Shown piece after piece: positions 51,410 through 59,662 of a stretch of 64,000 nucleotides of DNA. Both the position numbers and the translations under genes were made by a program. This DNA is from Muribaculaceae bacterium (GTDB taxonomy: Bacteria; Bacteroidota; Bacteroidia; Bacteroidales; Muribaculaceae): assembly GCA_017621055.1 (NCBI GenBank), contig JAGATX010000033.1:1-64000 (forward strand). Direction: 5' to 3'. The notes beneath the pieces were generated by a model, which had not been told where the DNA came from, ran no database searches, and was given only the letters and a program-made list of their open reading frames with translations. Numbering within the stretch: position 1 is the first letter of the stretch; each line of letters opens with the position of its first letter.

Positions 51410-51442
51410 TTTGTCTACTTCACAGGAAAAGTCTATATTTGC
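51410..51442 (+). promoter_or_regulatory. Bacteroidota-type promoter of the phosphohexomutase gene
   Basis: TATATTTGC (51434-51442) with TTTG at 51410-51413, 20 nt apart. It lies inside the longest ORF and so sets the start at 51483. Confidence 0.75.
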
Positions 51443-51482
51443 AAAAATAAGACAAACATATAACATAACTGACCCCTCAAAA

Positions 51483-53234
51483 ATGGAAAACCAGCAACAG
51501 CTCATCAAAGAAGTGACCGAACGTGCCAAAATATGGCTTACCGACGGCTACGATGCTGAGACACAGGCAGAAGTGCGCCGCATGCTCGACGCCGACGATA
51601 AAACGGAACTGATAGAATCGTTCTATAAAGACCTCGAATTCGGCACCGGCGGTCTCCGTGGCATAATGGGTGCAGGCACAAACCGCATGAACATCTACAC
51701 AGTGGGCGCCGCTACCCAGGGTCTGGCAAACTATCTCAAGGAAGCCTTCAAGGATCTGCCGCAGATAAGCGTTGCCGTCGGCCACGACGTGCGCCACAAC
51801 AGCCGCAAGTTCGCCGAAATCGTCGCCGATATTTTCAGCGCCAACGGCATCAAGGTATATCTGTTCGACAGCTTCCGTCCCACCCCCGAACTGAGCTTCG
51901 CCATCCGCCAGCTCGGTTGCCAGAGCGGCGTGAACATCACAGCCTCGCACAACCCCAAGGAATACAACGGCTACAAGGCTTACTGGAGCGACGGCGCTCA
52001 GATCATCGCACCCCACGATGTCAACATCATCGACCATGTGAACCGCATCAAGCACGTGGGCGAAATCAAGTTCAAGGGCGACAAGAGCAACATCGAAATT
52101 ATCGGCGAGGAGATGGACAACAAGTTCCTCGCCGCCATCAAGACTCTGAGCCTCGACCCCGACGTGATCAAACGTCATGCCGACCTCAAGATTGTCTATA
52201 CGCCCATCCACGGCACAGGCGTCAAACTCGTGCCCGCCTCGCTACGCAACTACGGCTTCACGAACATTATCCACGTTCCCGAGCAGGATATCCCCAGCGG
52301 TGACTTCCCCACAGTAGCATCGCCCAATCCCGAGAACCCCGAAGCCATGGCAATGGCTATTGCAAAAGCCAAGGAAGTCGGCGCCGACCTTGTGGTGGCC
52401 TCCGACCCGGACGCCGACCGCATAGGCTGCGTTATCCGCGACAATAACGGCGAATACCAGCTCATCAACGGCAACCAGATAGTGATGATTCTCCTCAACT
52501 ACATCATGCTGCGCAACCGCGAACTCGGCCGCCTCAAAGGCAACGAATATGTAGTGAAAACCATCGTCACCACCGAGACCATCAAGGCTATCGCCGACAA
52601 CCAGAACGTGAAGATGTACGACTCCTACACAGGCTTCAAGTGGATAGCCGCCGTGATCCGCGACCTCGAGGGCACCGAACGTTACCTCGGCGGAGGCGAA
52701 GAGAGTTACGGCTTCCTTGCCGAAGATTTCTGTCGCGACAAGGATTCTGTCAGCGCAATATCCCTCATGGCCGAAATTTGCGCATGGGCCAAGGACCGCG
52801 GCATGGATTTCAACCAGATGCTTCAGGAGATATATCTCAAGAACGGTTACAGCCACGAACAGGGCGTATCGGTGGTACGCACCGGAAAGAGCGGCGCTGA
52901 GGAAATACAGGCTATGATGAAAAAGTTCCGCGAGAACCCTCACAAGAGCCTCGACGGCAGCCCTGTGGTGACCATCAAGGACTATGCCGACCTCAACTGC
53001 ACCGATGTTCCCACCGGCAAGGTGACGAAGATGGACTTCCCCGCTACATCGAACGTGCTCCAATACTTCACGGCCGACGGCTCCAAGGTATCCATCCGTC
53101 CTTCCGGAACAGAACCCAAAATCAAATTCTACATCGAGGTGCACGACAAGATGAACGACGCTTCGGAGTATGAGGCTCTCAACACAAAAGCCGCTGCTAA
53201 AATCGAACGCATCAAGAAAGAACTCGGCATCTGA
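51483..53234 (+). CDS. Phospho-sugar mutase (phosphoglucomutase/phosphomannomutase)
   Basis: Interconverts hexose-1- and hexose-6-phosphates for glycogen, capsule and nucleotide-sugar synthesis. Start 51483 (MENQQQLIKEV). Phosphoserine S155 in NITASHNPKEYNGYK; metal loop DPDADRIG; sugar-binding loop GGGEESYGF; phosphate-binding RPSGTEPKIKFY. Length is 583 aa, as in the PGM/PMM type (PGM2-like). Monocistronic with its own terminator. Confidence 0.95.
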   Translation: MENQQQLIKEVTERAKIWLTDGYDAETQAEVRRMLDADDKTELIESFYKDLEFGTGGLRGIMGAGTNRMNIYTVGAATQGLANYLKEAFKDLPQISVAVGHDVRHNSRKFAEIVADIFSANGIKVYLFDSFRPTPELSFAIRQLGCQSGVNITASHNPKEYNGYKAYWSDGAQIIAPHDVNIIDHVNRIKHVGEIKFKGDKSNIEIIGEEMDNKFLAAIKTLSLDPDVIKRHADLKIVYTPIHGTGVKLVPASLRNYGFTNIIHVPEQDIPSGDFPTVASPNPENPEAMAMAIAKAKEVGADLVVASDPDADRIGCVIRDNNGEYQLINGNQIVMILLNYIMLRNRELGRLKGNEYVVKTIVTTETIKAIADNQNVKMYDSYTGFKWIAAVIRDLEGTERYLGGGEESYGFLAEDFCRDKDSVSAISLMAEICAWAKDRGMDFNQMLQEIYLKNGYSHEQGVSVVRTGKSGAEEIQAMMKKFRENPHKSLDGSPVVTIKDYADLNCTDVPTGKVTKMDFPATSNVLQYFTADGSKVSIRPSGTEPKIKFYIEVHDKMNDASEYEALNTKAAAKIERIKKELGI

Positions 53235-53257
53235 TCGCCCCTTTCCGATACCCTTAC

Positions 53258-53291
53258 ACAAGCCACCCGCCCCGACGGGTGGCTTGTTTTT
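53258..53291 (+). terminator. Rho-independent terminator of the phosphohexomutase gene
   Basis: ACAAGCCACCCG / CGGGTGGCTTGT form a perfect 12-bp stem with a 6-nt loop, followed by TTTTT. Confidence 0.9.
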
Positions 53292-53343
53292 AAATAGGGG
53301 GTGATAATGGCGCGGGATATGGCGGGATATGGGAAAAATTTTG

Positions 53344-53352
53344 TAATTTTGC
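53344..53352 (+). promoter_or_regulatory. -7 box of the nfnAB-znuAC operon
   Basis: TAATTTTGC matches TAnnTTTG, 18 nt before the ATG at 53371. Just upstream is a tandem 10-bp repeat GCGGGATATG (53312-53321, 53322-53331). Confidence 0.7.
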
Positions 53353-53370
53353 GCGTTAATAGAGAAAGAG

Positions 53371-54177
53371 ATGTTCAAAATAGTAGAAAAGACATATTTT
53401 TCGCCCAAGGTGGTGCGCCTTGTGGTAGAGGCGCCGGAAGTCGCCAAGGCGCGGCGTGCCGGCCACTTCGTGATAGTCCGCACTGGTGAGGGCGGAGAAC
53501 GCATACCCCTCACTATCGCCGACGCTGACATCGACGCCGGCACAATAACCCTTGTGGTTCAGGCCGTGGGCCTTTCCACAGAGAAAATATGTGCTCTCAA
53601 TGTAGACGACAGCCTCACCGACCTTGTGGGGCCTCTTGGCCGCGCCACCGATGTAGGGCTTCGTGATGGCACTGTGGTGTGCTGTGGCGGCGGCGTGGGC
53701 GTGGCGCCCCTGCTGCCCATCATCAAGGCTTTCAAGGATGCCGGCAACCGGGTGGTTAGTGTGCTGGCCGCCCGTAACCGCGACCTGATAATCCTTGAGG
53801 ATGAAGTGCGCGAATATTCCGACGAAGTGGTGATCATGACCGACGACGGTAGCTATGGCCGCAAGGGTCTTGTCACCGCCGGCGTCGAGGAAGTGCTTAA
53901 CCGCGAGCATGTTGCCGAAGTAGTGGCCATAGGGCCGCCGGTGATGATGAAATTCGTGGCTCTGCTCACCAAGAAGTACGATGTGCCGACAGTGTGCTCG
54001 CTCAACACCATTATGGTCGACGGCACGGGCATGTGCGGCGCCTGCCGAGTGAATGTGGGCGGCAAGATGCGCTTTGTGTGCGTCGACGGCCCCGAATTCG
54101 ATGCCCATCAGGTGGATTTCGATGAGATGATAATGCGTATGCGTGCCTACGACGCGCCCAAAAATAATGCAAAATGA
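53371..54177 (+). CDS. nfnA: NfnA-like FAD/NAD-binding ferredoxin oxidoreductase subunit
   Basis: Member of the sulfide dehydrogenase/dihydroorotate dehydrogenase electron-transfer subunit family; with the next gene it forms an NADH-dependent reduced ferredoxin:NADP+ oxidoreductase (NfnAB) or a related enzyme. FAD domain residues ~1-95 with RIPLTIADAD; NAD domain ~95-220 with GVGVAPLLPIIKAF. C-terminal [2Fe-2S] cysteines in VCSLNTIMVDGTGMCGACRV...VCVDG. Length is 268 aa. Overlaps the next gene by ATGA. Confidence 0.9.
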   Translation: MFKIVEKTYFSPKVVRLVVEAPEVAKARRAGHFVIVRTGEGGERIPLTIADADIDAGTITLVVQAVGLSTEKICALNVDDSLTDLVGPLGRATDVGLRDGTVVCCGGGVGVAPLLPIIKAFKDAGNRVVSVLAARNRDLIILEDEVREYSDEVVIMTDDGSYGRKGLVTAGVEEVLNREHVAEVVAIGPPVMMKFVALLTKKYDVPTVCSLNTIMVDGTGMCGACRVNVGGKMRFVCVDGPEFDAHQVDFDEMIMRMRAYDAPKNNAK

Positions 54178-55637
54178 CAATCGAAAATAATAGTGGACGC
54201 GACAGCGCCGTCCGCGAAAAATTGCGCAAGGCTCTCTCCGCAAAAGAGCGCACGGCAATACCCCGTCAGACCATGCCCACCCTCGACGCCGACTATCGGC
54301 GCCACAGCAACGAGGAGGTGAACTGCGGATTTACAGCCGACCAGGCACAGATAGAGGCTACACGCTGTCTGGATTGCCCCGATCCCGGCTGTGTGAAAGG
54401 CTGCCCCGTAGCCATCGACATCCCCGGGTTCATCAAGGCCGTGCAGACCGACGATATAGCCGGCGCCTATGCCACGCTGCGGCGTACCAGCGCGCTGCCT
54501 GCGGTGTGCGGTCGTGTGTGCCCTCAGGAGAGGCAGTGCGAGAGCAAATGCATATACAACAAGATGAAGAAGGAGCCGGTGGCTATCGGTAACCTCGAGC
54601 GCTATGCCGCCGACACCGCCCGCGGGCGCCATATCGGTGAGAATACCCCCGCCGCTCCGCGAAACGGCCTGAAAGTGGCCGTCATAGGTTCGGGTCCGTC
54701 GGGTCTTTCGTTTGCCGGCGACATGGCGGCGCGAGGATATGATGTAGATGTCTACGAGGCTCTCCATCAGATCGGGGGCGTCCTCAAATATGGCATACCC
54801 GAGTTCCGCCTTCCCAACAGTGTGGTGGATTATGAGCTCGAGGGGCTGCGACGCGCCGGCGTGCATTTCCATACCGACACCATAGCCGGCAAGACCCTGG
54901 GATATGATGATTTCCTCGATATGGGTTACAGCGGCATTTTTGTGGGCTCCGGCGCCGGATTGCCCCGTTTCATGGGAATACCGGGCGAAAACCTCATCGG
55001 GGTGATGAGCTCAAATGAATACCTCACCCGTATAAACCTGATGGGCGCCGGCCGTCCGGGCAGCGACACCCCCGTGCTCAAGGGGCGTTCCGTTGCCGTC
55101 ATCGGCGGCGGCAATACCGCCATGGACTCGGCGCGCACGGCAGTGCGAATGGGCGCCGAGAGGGTAGTGATAGTATATCGCCGCAGCGAGAACGAGATGC
55201 CGGCGCGCGCCGAAGAGGTGCGCCATGCCCGCGAGGAGGGTGTGGAATTCCGCACGCTCTGCAATCCCGTGGAGTATATCGGCGACGAAAACGGCCGCGT
55301 GGTGTCCGCACGCCTCCAGCGCATGGAACTCGGCGAGCCCGACGCCAGCGGGCGCCGCAGCCCCGTGCCTGTCGAGGGTGCCGTCGATACCGTGGAGTTC
55401 GACCAGGTGATAGTCAGCGTTGGTGTTTCGCCAAATCCGTTGGTGCCGAGCAGCATCGACGGCCTCGAAACAGAACGGCGCGGCACCCTTGTTGTCGACG
55501 AGAACCTGCGCACTACCTTGCCCCTGATTTTCGCCGGGGGTGACATCGTTCGCGGGGGCGCCACGGTGATACTGGCCATGGGCGACGGCCGCAAGGCCGC
55601 AGCCGCCATGGCCGCACAGATAGAATCGGGCAGATGA
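54174..55637 (+). CDS. nfnB: NfnB/GltA-type NADPH oxidoreductase subunit
   Basis: 487-aa iron-sulfur flavoprotein of the glutamate synthase small-subunit family. Two [4Fe-4S] motifs: CLDCPDPGCVKGCPVAI and CGRVCPQERQCESKC. FAD-binding GSGPSGLSFAGDMAARG and NADP-binding GGGNTAMDSARTAVRMG. No glutamate synthase large subunit is adjacent; pairing with NfnA supports a flavin-based electron-bifurcating transhydrogenase. The end overlaps the zinc-binding lipoprotein gene by ATGA. Confidence 0.92.
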   Translation: MTIENNSGRDSAVREKLRKALSAKERTAIPRQTMPTLDADYRRHSNEEVNCGFTADQAQIEATRCLDCPDPGCVKGCPVAIDIPGFIKAVQTDDIAGAYATLRRTSALPAVCGRVCPQERQCESKCIYNKMKKEPVAIGNLERYAADTARGRHIGENTPAAPRNGLKVAVIGSGPSGLSFAGDMAARGYDVDVYEALHQIGGVLKYGIPEFRLPNSVVDYELEGLRRAGVHFHTDTIAGKTLGYDDFLDMGYSGIFVGSGAGLPRFMGIPGENLIGVMSSNEYLTRINLMGAGRPGSDTPVLKGRSVAVIGGGNTAMDSARTAVRMGAERVVIVYRRSENEMPARAEEVRHAREEGVEFRTLCNPVEYIGDENGRVVSARLQRMELGEPDASGRRSPVPVEGAVDTVEFDQVIVSVGVSPNPLVPSSIDGLETERRGTLVVDENLRTTLPLIFAGGDIVRGGATVILAMGDGRKAAAAMAAQIESGR

Positions 55638-56494
55638 GGAATTTCCGGAGTACCATCCCGGCACTTCTGATTGCCGTCCTGGTGTTGGGTTCGTGTTCGC
55701 GCACTGCCGAACGCGACGGACGTCCCGTGCTCGCCGTGAGCATAGCGCCCCAGCGGACGTTGCTTCAGGCTATTGCCGGTTCCGATTACGAAGTGGTTAC
55801 CGTGCTGCCCGGAGGTACCGACCCCGAGAGCTACGACCCCACGCCGGCACAGCGTCGCGCCGTGGCCGATGCCGATGCCTATTTCATTACCGGCGCTTTC
55901 GCCTTTGAGCAGACAATGGCCGATGCGCTGCCCGACAGCGCGGAGGTCATCGACGGTAACGCCGGTATTGAGATGATCTACGGCACACACGGCGAGGATG
56001 TGCACGGAAACATACATGCCGACCCGCATATCTGGATGTCGGCGAGGAACATGCGCACCATGGCCGCCGGAATGGCCGCCTGCCTTGCGCGCCTTCGCCC
56101 CGATCATGCCCGGATTTACGCACATCGCAGCGACAGCCTCGCTGCCGTTATCGACAGCCTCGACGCCGCCATCGCCGCCATCCTTGCCGGGGCGCCGACC
56201 CACGCTTTTGCCGTTCGGCATCCGTCGCTGAGCTACTTTGCCCGCGACTACGGTCTGCGGCAGCATGCCATCGGTATGGACGGCAAGGAGATGAGCACTT
56301 CGGGCGTACGCCGCGTCATCGACGAGGCGCGCGCCGACAGCGTGGCCGTATTCTTCGTAGAAACCGACGAGCAGGCGGAGCGCATAGCCTCTGTGGCTCA
56401 GGGTATCGGTGCAAGAACGGTTGTTGTTAATCTTCTCGATGCCGACTGGCAGCGACAGCTTCAAAGCGTAGCCCATGCAATCGCCAGGCCATAG
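55634..56494 (+). CDS. znuA: Zinc ABC transporter substrate-binding lipoprotein
   Basis: Cluster A-I metal-binding protein, 286 aa. Lipoprotein signal (MRNFRSTIPALLIAVLVLGSCS). Ligand His candidates are in HADPHIWMSARNM and VRHPSLSYFARD, and an acidic residue in FVETDEQAERIA. The first ligand motif usual in ZnuA (xPHxY) appears as DPESY, so that His is missing; this may be normal in Bacteroidetes members. A short His-containing loop (THGEDVHGNIH) may bind zinc. The stop overlaps znuC by 20 nt. Confidence 0.88.
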   Translation: MRNFRSTIPALLIAVLVLGSCSRTAERDGRPVLAVSIAPQRTLLQAIAGSDYEVVTVLPGGTDPESYDPTPAQRRAVADADAYFITGAFAFEQTMADALPDSAEVIDGNAGIEMIYGTHGEDVHGNIHADPHIWMSARNMRTMAAGMAACLARLRPDHARIYAHRSDSLAAVIDSLDAAIAAILAGAPTHAFAVRHPSLSYFARDYGLRQHAIGMDGKEMSTSGVRRVIDEARADSVAVFFVETDEQAERIASVAQGIGARTVVVNLLDADWQRQLQSVAHAIARP

Positions 56495-57218
56495 CGAACA
56501 CTGCCGATGCGGCGAATGCCGTCACGACGGGGCGCGTCATGCCCTCATTCGGCTTGAAAACGTGAATTTAGCACGCGAAGGCCGCAGTGTGCTCTCCGAT
56601 ATCAACATCACTGTCGACAACGGTGATTTTGTGGCCATCACCGGACCAAACGGCGGCGGAAAGACAACGATACTGCGCATAATACTGGGGCTTCTGCGCC
56701 CTGACAGCGGACGCGTGGAGTTTTTCGGCGCCGACGGCGGCCGCGTACAGGCGCTCCGCTTCGGCTATCTGCCGCAGAAGAATGCCGTCGACTCCCATTT
56801 CCCCATCACCGTCGGCGAAGTTGTGGCTTCCGGTCTTCTCGCTGAGAAGGGGATGAAAAGCGAGACCAAGCGGCGGCTCATCGATGAGTCGCTCGCCGCT
56901 GTGGACCTCGCCGAGCTGTCGAGCCGTCCCATCGGCAAGCTTTCGGGCGGCCAGTTGCAGCGTGCCCTGCTGGCGCGTGCCATAGTGCGCCGCCCGTCGG
57001 TGCTTGTGCTCGACGAGCCACTGAGCTATATCGACAAGCACTTCGAGGATAAGCTTTATCCTCTTATCGAGAACATTGCGCGCAGTGCCACCGTGCTGCT
57101 GGTGAGCCATGAGATGAGCCGCATTGCCGGTATGGCGAACCGGCATATTATCGTGGACCACACGCTCACCGAGTGTACGGCCCGTCACCATTGCCAGCCA
57201 CCGGAGTGCTCCGATTGA
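56475..57218 (+). CDS. znuC: Zinc-type ABC transporter ATP-binding protein with His/Cys-rich ends
   Basis: 247-aa ABC ATPase of the manganese/zinc/iron family. Walker A GPNGGGKTTI, Q-loop YLPQKN, signature LSGGQLQRALLARA, Walker B VLVLDEP, switch SHE. Extra sequences: N-terminal HSEHCRCGECRHDGARH (~6-22) and C-terminal ECTARHHCQPPEC, both His/Cys-rich and plausibly metal binding. No znuB permease lies next to it: the next gene is an MGMT-like protein and then convergent trpB. The permease must be elsewhere or the system is incomplete. Confidence 0.9.
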   Translation: MQSPGHSEHCRCGECRHDGARHALIRLENVNLAREGRSVLSDINITVDNGDFVAITGPNGGGKTTILRIILGLLRPDSGRVEFFGADGGRVQALRFGYLPQKNAVDSHFPITVGEVVASGLLAEKGMKSETKRRLIDESLAAVDLAELSSRPIGKLSGGQLQRALLARAIVRRPSVLVLDEPLSYIDKHFEDKLYPLIENIARSATVLLVSHEMSRIAGMANRHIIVDHTLTECTARHHCQPPECSD

Positions 57219-57223
57219 CCGAC

Positions 57224-57526
57224 ATGGATTTTGTCCGTGCCGTGGAGGAAGTGGTTCGCGCCATACCTCGCGGCCGCGTGCTTACCTACGGCGATGTGGC
57301 AGCGCTGGCCGGTATGCCAGGCTATGCCCGACAGGTAGGAAAGACATTGGGAGCCATGGGCTTCGACTCGCCGGTGCCATGCCATCGCGTGGTGACCGTG
57401 CAGGGGCGAACCGCGCCCCACTGGCCCGGGCAGGTAGAATTGCTCCGGGCGGAGGGTGTGGCGTTTGTCGGCGCCGTCAACGTGGATATGAAACGCCACC
57501 GCTGGCGCCCCGCCGACGAATTCTGA
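57224..57526 (+). CDS. MGMT-like alkyltransferase-domain protein
   Basis: 100-aa single-domain protein (COG3695-like). Start chosen at ATG 57224 (MDFVRAVEEVVRAIPRG); a GTG at 57173 would overlap znuC by 46 nt. Helix-turn-helix GRVLTYGDVAALAGM, asparagine-hinge-like region, and the active-site block VPCHRVV with its Cys retained. Related short proteins often have Trp or Ala here (ATL type), so the retained Cys suggests true alkyl transfer. Last gene of the nfnAB-znuAC operon; its stop lies 3 nt from convergent trpB. Confidence 0.85.
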   Translation: MDFVRAVEEVVRAIPRGRVLTYGDVAALAGMPGYARQVGKTLGAMGFDSPVPCHRVVTVQGRTAPHWPGQVELLRAEGVAFVGAVNVDMKRHRWRPADEF

Positions 57527-57528
57527 AT

Positions 57529-58884
57529 TCAGTCCTTGAGGCTTTTCCGAATGTCGTCGTCCGAGAGAGTGTAGTTCACTAAGTTGCCGGCAAGATACTG
57601 GTCGTAGGCGCTCATGTCGATCAGACCGTGGCCCGACAGGTTGAAGAGAATTACCTTCTTCTCGCCGGTTTCCTTGCATTTTTGCGCTTCCTTAATTGTT
57701 GCGGCGATAGCGTGGCATGATTCGGGTGCGGGAATGATGCCCTCGGCGCGTGCGAAGAGCGTGCCGGCGGCGAACGACTCGAGCTGATCGATATCGACGG
57801 CCTCCATGAGCTTGTCCTTCAGCAGTTGGGACACAATAACTCCGGCGCCGTGGTAGCGCAGGCCGCCGGCGTGGATGTTTGCGGGCGTGAAATTGTGGCC
57901 GAGGGTGAACATGGGCAGGAGGGGAGTGAGACCTGCCTCGTCGCCGAAATCATAGCGGAATTCGCCGCGTGTGAGCTTGGGGCACGATGCCGGTTCGGCG
58001 GCGATGAAACGTGTGGCCTTCGGTGCCGTGCCTTCGTAGCGGTGACGCATGAACGGGAAAGCCAGACCGCCGAAGTTGGAGCCACCTCCGAAGCAGGCAA
58101 TCACTATGTCGGGGTATTCCCCGGCCATTTCCATCTGTTTTTCGGCTTCGAGGCCAATCACGGTCTGATGGAGCGACACATGGGAAAGAACAGAGCCGAG
58201 GGTGTACTTGCAGTTCGGGGTTGTCATGGCCAGCTCGACGGCTTCCGATATGGCGGTGCCGAGCGAACCCTGATGGTGGGGATGGGCTGTGAGGATATCT
58301 TTGCCGGCACGTGTGGACATCGACGGCGATGGCGTTACCTGCGCTCCGAAGGTCTGCATGATGCTGCGGCGGTATGGTTTCTGCTCATAGGAGATTTTCA
58401 CCTGATAGACAGCGGCTTCGAGGCCGAACAGGCTGGCGGCGTAGGCCAGCGACGCGCCCCATTGTCCGGCGCCGGTTTCGGTAGTTATGTTGGTCACGCC
58501 CTCTTCCTTGCAGTAGTATGCCTGCGGTATGGCCGAGTTGAGTTTGTGCGAGCCCATAGGGCTGACGCTCTCGTTCTTGAAGTAAATGTGCGCGGGCGTT
58601 CCGAGAGCTTTTTCGAGCCCGGTGGCACGCACAAGGGGTGTGGAGCGGTAGTATTTGTACATTTCGCGCACGGCGTCGGGAATTTCAATCCAGCGGTCGG
58701 TCTGGTTCAGTTCCTGACGGCACAGTTCCTTGGCGAAAATGGGGTAGAGGTCTTCGGGAGTCAGTGGCTGGTGTGTGGCGGGGTTGAGCGGCGGCATGGG
58801 CTTGGTGGTCATGTCGGCCTGGATGTTGTACCAGTAGCGTGGTATCTGCTCCTCGTCGAGGAGGTAGCGTTTTTTCTGTGACAT
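57529..58884 (-). CDS. trpB: TrpB2-type tryptophan synthase beta chain
   Basis: PLP enzyme making tryptophan from indole and serine. Start chosen at 58884 (MSQKKRYLLDEEQ). 451 aa with the long TrpB2-type N-terminus (~60 extra residues). PLP lysine in GSHKLNSA; ETGAGQWG; glycine-rich phosphate loop FGGGSNFGGLAFP. No trpA or other trp genes adjoin, so an indole-salvage role, typical of stand-alone TrpB2, is likely. Confidence 0.94.
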   Translation of the reverse strand: MSQKKRYLLDEEQIPRYWYNIQADMTTKPMPPLNPATHQPLTPEDLYPIFAKELCRQELNQTDRWIEIPDAVREMYKYYRSTPLVRATGLEKALGTPAHIYFKNESVSPMGSHKLNSAIPQAYYCKEEGVTNITTETGAGQWGASLAYAASLFGLEAAVYQVKISYEQKPYRRSIMQTFGAQVTPSPSMSTRAGKDILTAHPHHQGSLGTAISEAVELAMTTPNCKYTLGSVLSHVSLHQTVIGLEAEKQMEMAGEYPDIVIACFGGGSNFGGLAFPFMRHRYEGTAPKATRFIAAEPASCPKLTRGEFRYDFGDEAGLTPLLPMFTLGHNFTPANIHAGGLRYHGAGVIVSQLLKDKLMEAVDIDQLESFAAGTLFARAEGIIPAPESCHAIAATIKEAQKCKETGEKKVILFNLSGHGLIDMSAYDQYLAGNLVNYTLSDDDIRKSLKD

Positions 58885-58907
58885 TTTGAAATGGTTTGTA
58901 AAACGGC

Positions 58908-58916
58908 GTAAAGTTA
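58908..58916 (-). promoter_or_regulatory. -7-like element of trpB2
   Basis: On the minus strand TAACTTTAC (one mismatch to TAnnTTTG) lies about 25 nt before the trpB2 start. Confidence 0.4.
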
Positions 58917-59010
58917 GCAATTTTATGCCATAGTTGACATATTCGGGCTGAACTTTCGTGGCTGCACCGCGTTATAATTACAGATTTACAAATAAAAACT
59001 TCATCAAATT

Positions 59011-59487
59011 ATGAAAGAAATAGCACTTACGGGTAATGTCAATCATGTATCGGCTGATATCACCGGCAAACTGCTTGGCGCCGGTCTGAGTGTGGCAGCC
59101 TATGTGGACTATCCCGAAAGGGTGATGCTCGACGACAGTCGCCTAACCGTCGAGGGCGTCGATTTCCATAGCGTCGACAGCTTGGAAAAGGCATTGTCGG
59201 GCTATACCGATGCTATCCTCACCTACAGCGACGACCTCGAGAACCTCTATACCAACGATTTGACGCTCAAAACCTTTGTCGATACCGTGTTTGCGGCACG
59301 CAAGGCCGGTGTGGCGCGTATCATCGTGGTGGGCTCGCCGCTCTCCGAAGCGTTTTTCGTAACGGAGCTTCGCCGTCTCGACGATATCGACTGGGTATTC
59401 ATCAGTACCGAGGGCGATTATCCGGACCGTGTGGTGGAGCAGGTTGTCAATCCCACTCTCCATAAAGAAGAATACAAAGAAGATTGA
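59011..59487 (+). CDS. Small NAD(P)-binding Rossmann-like protein
   Basis: 158-aa protein beginning MKEIALTGNVNHVSADITGKLLGAGLSV, a beta-loop-helix start with a degenerate dinucleotide motif. Further strands (GVARIIVVGSPLS, DWVFISTEGDYPD) resemble a truncated NmrA/SDR-like fold without the catalytic C-terminal part. Function unknown. Stands alone between divergent trpB2 and convergent EF-G2. Confidence 0.7.
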   Translation: MKEIALTGNVNHVSADITGKLLGAGLSVAAYVDYPERVMLDDSRLTVEGVDFHSVDSLEKALSGYTDAILTYSDDLENLYTNDLTLKTFVDTVFAARKAGVARIIVVGSPLSEAFFVTELRRLDDIDWVFISTEGDYPDRVVEQVVNPTLHKEEYKED

Positions 59488-59534
59488 CTCATTCTCTCTC
59501 TCTTCCCGCAAATAACCTCATTCTCTCTCTCTTC
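59487..59534. repeat. Direct repeat of a CT-rich 18-mer
   Basis: CTCATTCTCTCTCTCTTC occurs at 59487-59504 and again at 59517-59534, right after the Rossmann-protein stop. Probably replication-slippage sequence with no clear function. Confidence 0.8.
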
Positions 59535-59537
59535 TCT

Positions 59538-59572
59538 GCCGGGGGCTGTCGCCGCAAGCGTAAGCTCCCGGC
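59538..59572 (+). terminator. Terminator of the Rossmann-protein gene
   Basis: GCCGGGGGCT pairs with AGCTCCCGGC (one G-U), 15-nt loop, followed by TTTATTTT. Confidence 0.8.
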
Positions 59573-59610
59573 TTTATTTTGGAACCGGGGATTGGGAACC
59601 GGGAAAAAGC

Positions 59611-59639
59611 AGCCCCGCCGGGAGGGGTTCGGCGGGGCT
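59611..59639 (-). terminator. Terminator of EF-G2
   Basis: AGCCCCGCC / GGCGGGGCT form a 9-bp stem; on the minus strand a TTTTT tract follows. Together with the 59538 hairpin it separates convergent genes. Confidence 0.7.
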
Positions 59640-59662
59640 GAGGTATATGACAATGATTGGAA

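Noticed and set aside
59487..59534. CRISPR-like array
   Set aside because: Only two copies of a low-complexity CT-rich sequence 12 nt apart, no cas genes.
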